The translations under genes and the position numbers were made by a program. From DATENM01 sp045807765 (GTDB taxonomy: Bacteria; Acidobacteriota; Blastocatellia; UBA7656): DNA of 64,000 nucleotides. Below are positions 62,168 through 64,000 of the stretch, one piece after another. How positions within the stretch are numbered: position 1 is the first letter of the stretch; each line of letters opens with the position of its first letter. The notes beneath the pieces were generated by a model. It saw nothing but the letters and a program-made list of their open reading frames with translations. It had not been told where the DNA came from and made no database searches. The stretch covers positions 10,197-74,196 of the forward strand of contig JBJMGU010000231.1 in the NCBI GenBank assembly GCA_045807765.1, given 5' to 3'.

Positions 62168-63676
62168 TCACTCGCCGCCGCGCCCCGCCTCTTCGCCTGT
62201 GGCCCGCCTTTCGCGCCACTGCTCCCACGCCAGCCACGCAAGCGCCGGCAGATAGACAGCCGCGCCGAGCCACAGAGGCAAGTCGGGATAGACCAGCGGC
62301 TCGTACCACAAGAAGTACATGAAGACCGACGCGCCGGTCAGGTAAATCCAGCCGAGCCGCGGCGCGAAACAGAGGAACGGCAGAATCCAGGCGTAATACC
62401 ACGCATAGCGCGGCGAGGTCAGCAGCCAGTAAGCGCCGATGAGCGTCGCCGCGCCGCGCGCCACCACGGCCACGCCCGCCTTTGTGCGCATCGCCCACCA
62501 CGCGCCGAGCGCCGCAAGCAACGACGCGGCAGCAATCAAAAACAGATCGGCGCGCAGCGGCACCAGCTTGTGAATCACGTCGAGCGCAAAGTAACGCGCC
62601 CCTGTGCCGGTGAAGCCTTCTTCGCTGAACTCGTTGCCGAGCGCCCCGAAGCCGGTCGCCCCCGTCATCACATAAGGCAGGTAAACGATGGCGAGCGTCA
62701 GCGCGAACGAGCCGACCATGACCAGATTGGCTCGATTAAATAAGACGTCGCGTGCCGCGGCAATTAAGCGGACTTTCAACGGCGCTGCGCTTCGCCCACT
62801 GACGGCGCGCAGGAAGGCCGGCAGCACGAGCGCCGGGTAATACTTCATTGCCGCCGCCAATCCCAGCAGCGCGCCCGTCAGCCAGTGGCGGCGACCCGTC
62901 CACGTCACCAGGGCCAGCGCCAGCAGCATGATGAAAGCCGCTTCAATGTGACCACTGTGCGCGCCTTCCCAGATCGGCAGCGGGTGCCAGGCAAACAGGA
63001 TCGCCCGCGCCGGGTCCAGCCGCGCCCGCGCCAGTGCCCACATCAGCGCCAGAATGGTGATCACGTCAAAGACCATCGCCGCCGCTTTGAATGCCGTCAC
63101 ACGCAAAGGCTGTAGCCAGCCGACCAGCAAGTAAACCAACTGCGCGCCCGGCGGGTAGGGCGTCGGCAGATTCGGGCGATTGATGTTCGGATAAATCCGC
63201 GCGACGTTCGGATAGCGGTCTGGATCGCGCAAAGGCTCAAGCGGCGGCGCGTCGGGGGCGAAGCGGTAAGGGTTCATGCCATGCGCTTGCACATGACCGT
63301 CCCAGGCGTAGCGATAGGCGTCTGTCGAAAGATAAGGCCGCTGCGGCACCAGCGTCGCTCGCAAGCCGATGGCAAAGATGATGATGACCGCAAACGTTAC
63401 CCAGCGAGCGGCGCGCGATGAATGCCGGTTCCATTTCAGCACCACGCCGCAGGCCAGCATGCACATCGCCAGCTCGCCAATGAACAGCCCGATGTAGGCC
63501 GCCACCCACTGCGTAAAGCGGTGCAGGTCGCGCGCCCACCAGCAGAGGCCGAGCATTGCCACGCCGATGATCAATAAAGAAAGCGGAACCGCAACCGACC
63601 GCAGAGCAGCGAAACGCGAAAGCGCTTCAGCAGGCGACGGGTCGGGCATTTCGGTTTCGATGACCTGCACCGCCAT
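62168..63676 (-). CDS. GT-C fold polytopic glycosyltransferase
   Basis: A 502-aa membrane protein with about ten to twelve hydrophobic helices. The first extracytoplasmic loop has acidic residues 'YLSTDAYRYAWDGHVQAHGMNPYRF', typical of polyprenyl-phosphate-sugar dependent mannosyltransferases (GT87/ArnT-like). Later, LFAWHPLPIWEGAHSGHIEA and the AAMKYYPALVLPAFLRA motif fit this group. It likely transfers a sugar at the outer side of the inner membrane. GDP-mannose genes are 26 kb away. The exact donor is unknown. It lies 8 nt downstream of a CDF transporter gene. Confidence 0.85.
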   Translation of the reverse strand: MAVQVIETEMPDPSPAEALSRFAALRSVAVPLSLLIIGVAMLGLCWWARDLHRFTQWVAAYIGLFIGELAMCMLACGVVLKWNRHSSRAARWVTFAVIIIFAIGLRATLVPQRPYLSTDAYRYAWDGHVQAHGMNPYRFAPDAPPLEPLRDPDRYPNVARIYPNINRPNLPTPYPPGAQLVYLLVGWLQPLRVTAFKAAAMVFDVITILALMWALARARLDPARAILFAWHPLPIWEGAHSGHIEAAFIMLLALALVTWTGRRHWLTGALLGLAAAMKYYPALVLPAFLRAVSGRSAAPLKVRLIAAARDVLFNRANLVMVGSFALTLAIVYLPYVMTGATGFGALGNEFSEEGFTGTGARYFALDVIHKLVPLRADLFLIAAASLLAALGAWWAMRTKAGVAVVARGAATLIGAYWLLTSPRYAWYYAWILPFLCFAPRLGWIYLTGASVFMYFLWYEPLVYPDLPLWLGAAVYLPALAWLAWEQWRERRATGEEAGRGGE

Positions 63677-63684
63677 AGGCTTGC

Positions 63685-64000
63685 TCAGTCGTGCGGCGTC
63701 CGTTTGACGATCTGATAGAGCCTGCCGCTGGCCACTTCATCTTCGTCCGGCAGCTCGATCTGTATGGTAACGTGGGTGATGTTGAATTGGGCGCGCAAGG
63801 CTTGTTGCAAGGCTTCGAGCGTCGCGCGGTGCGCCGCGCCAGGTTCGAGCGTGACGTGCGCCGAGAGCGCTTCTTTGCCTGAGCTGATCGTCCAGATATG
63901 CAGCTCGTGAACGTCGGCCACACCGCTGACATCGTGCATGGCTTCGAGGACGGCGCGCACGCTGATGTGCGAGGGCGTGCCTTCGAGCAGAATGTTCACC
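63685..64000 (-). CDS. Cation diffusion facilitator transporter, C-terminal part (5' end outside window)
   Basis: The last 104 residues of a CDF (ZnT-like) metal exporter. NILLEGTPSHISVRAVLEAM precedes the cytoplasmic domain with metal-site residues VADVHELHIWTISSGKEALSAHV, then IELPDEDE. 'VHELHIWTI' is a firm CDF hallmark. The membrane part with the HxxxD sites lies past 64000. Probably Zn, Co or Cd efflux. The following glycosyltransferase gene starts 8 nt later. Confidence 0.92.
   Translation of the reverse strand, partial: VNILLEGTPSHISVRAVLEAMHDVSGVADVHELHIWTISSGKEALSAHVTLEPGAAHRATLEALQQALRAQFNITHVTIQIELPDEDEVASGRLYQIVKRTPHD

Overview
The window reads as chromosomal DNA of a G+C-rich Gram-negative bacterium. 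The best fit is Acidobacteriota, probably Blastocatellia. The reasons are lipid A/Kdo genes (lpxK, waaA), an MglB-MglA polarity pair, a giant beta-propeller/Y_Y_Y sensor kinase, large Ig/Calx-beta/DUF11 secreted proteins, and an elongation factor P of the 'TPGNLR' type. The placement is inference from gene content. No phage, insertion sequence, integrase or CRISPR array was seen.

Layout: 1-3 kb, end of a lytic-transglycosylase-like gene and an M20 peptidase. 3-4.4 kb, roadblock/MglA operon with a clear promoter and terminator. 4.4-6.5 kb, a secreted DUF11 protein. 6.5-8.9 kb, O-antigen-ligase-like membrane protein. 9-11.9 kb, ACP, KAS II and a serine-palmitoyltransferase-like enzyme, a possible sphingoid-base cluster. 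12-21 kb, a housekeeping block on the minus strand (ispE, tRNA-Gln, prs, rplY, pth, rpsF, rpsR, rplI, intein-bearing dnaB, alr). 21-34 kb, mixed metabolism and regulation (class V aminotransferase, CFA-type methyltransferase, NarL-type regulator with a 1075-aa kinase, lrp-eamA-yfiT operon, peroxiredoxin, gluconokinase, haem-binding protein). 34-37 kb, a candidate small RNA and mannose activation (manB, manC). 37-49 kb, two huge divergent secreted proteins that both carry an ExeM-like nuclease, one fused to a gingipain-type C25 protease. 49-56 kb, efp, waaA, lpxK and small envelope or metal-binding proteins. 56-64 kb, cyclase, a KDPG-aldolase-like protein, a MoxR/DUF58/transglutaminase cluster in which DUF58 is frame-split, a GT-C glycosyltransferase and the end of a CDF transporter.

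The most unusual thing is a family of intergenic inverted repeats, 13 clear loci and one weaker. Each arm is a degenerate tandem array of 7-bp words and the opposite arm is its reverse complement. The word differs from locus to locus (for example GGGGCTA, AGTAGGC, ATGATGA, AGTCAGG, AGTGACA), but the 7-bp period is kept. They sit at nearly every joint of the housekeeping block and again at 48.8-59.6 kb, and none was seen at 21.4-48.8 kb. Several supply the stop codon, and even a short C-terminal tail, to the gene they follow. Other points of note are a class 3 intein in the DnaB P-loop, a six-cysteine C-terminal domain shared by two secreted proteins, an EF-P with Asn at the tip position, a KDPG-aldolase-like protein without its Schiff-base lysine, and a promoter-terminator pair with no gene between them whose loop carries CCUCC.
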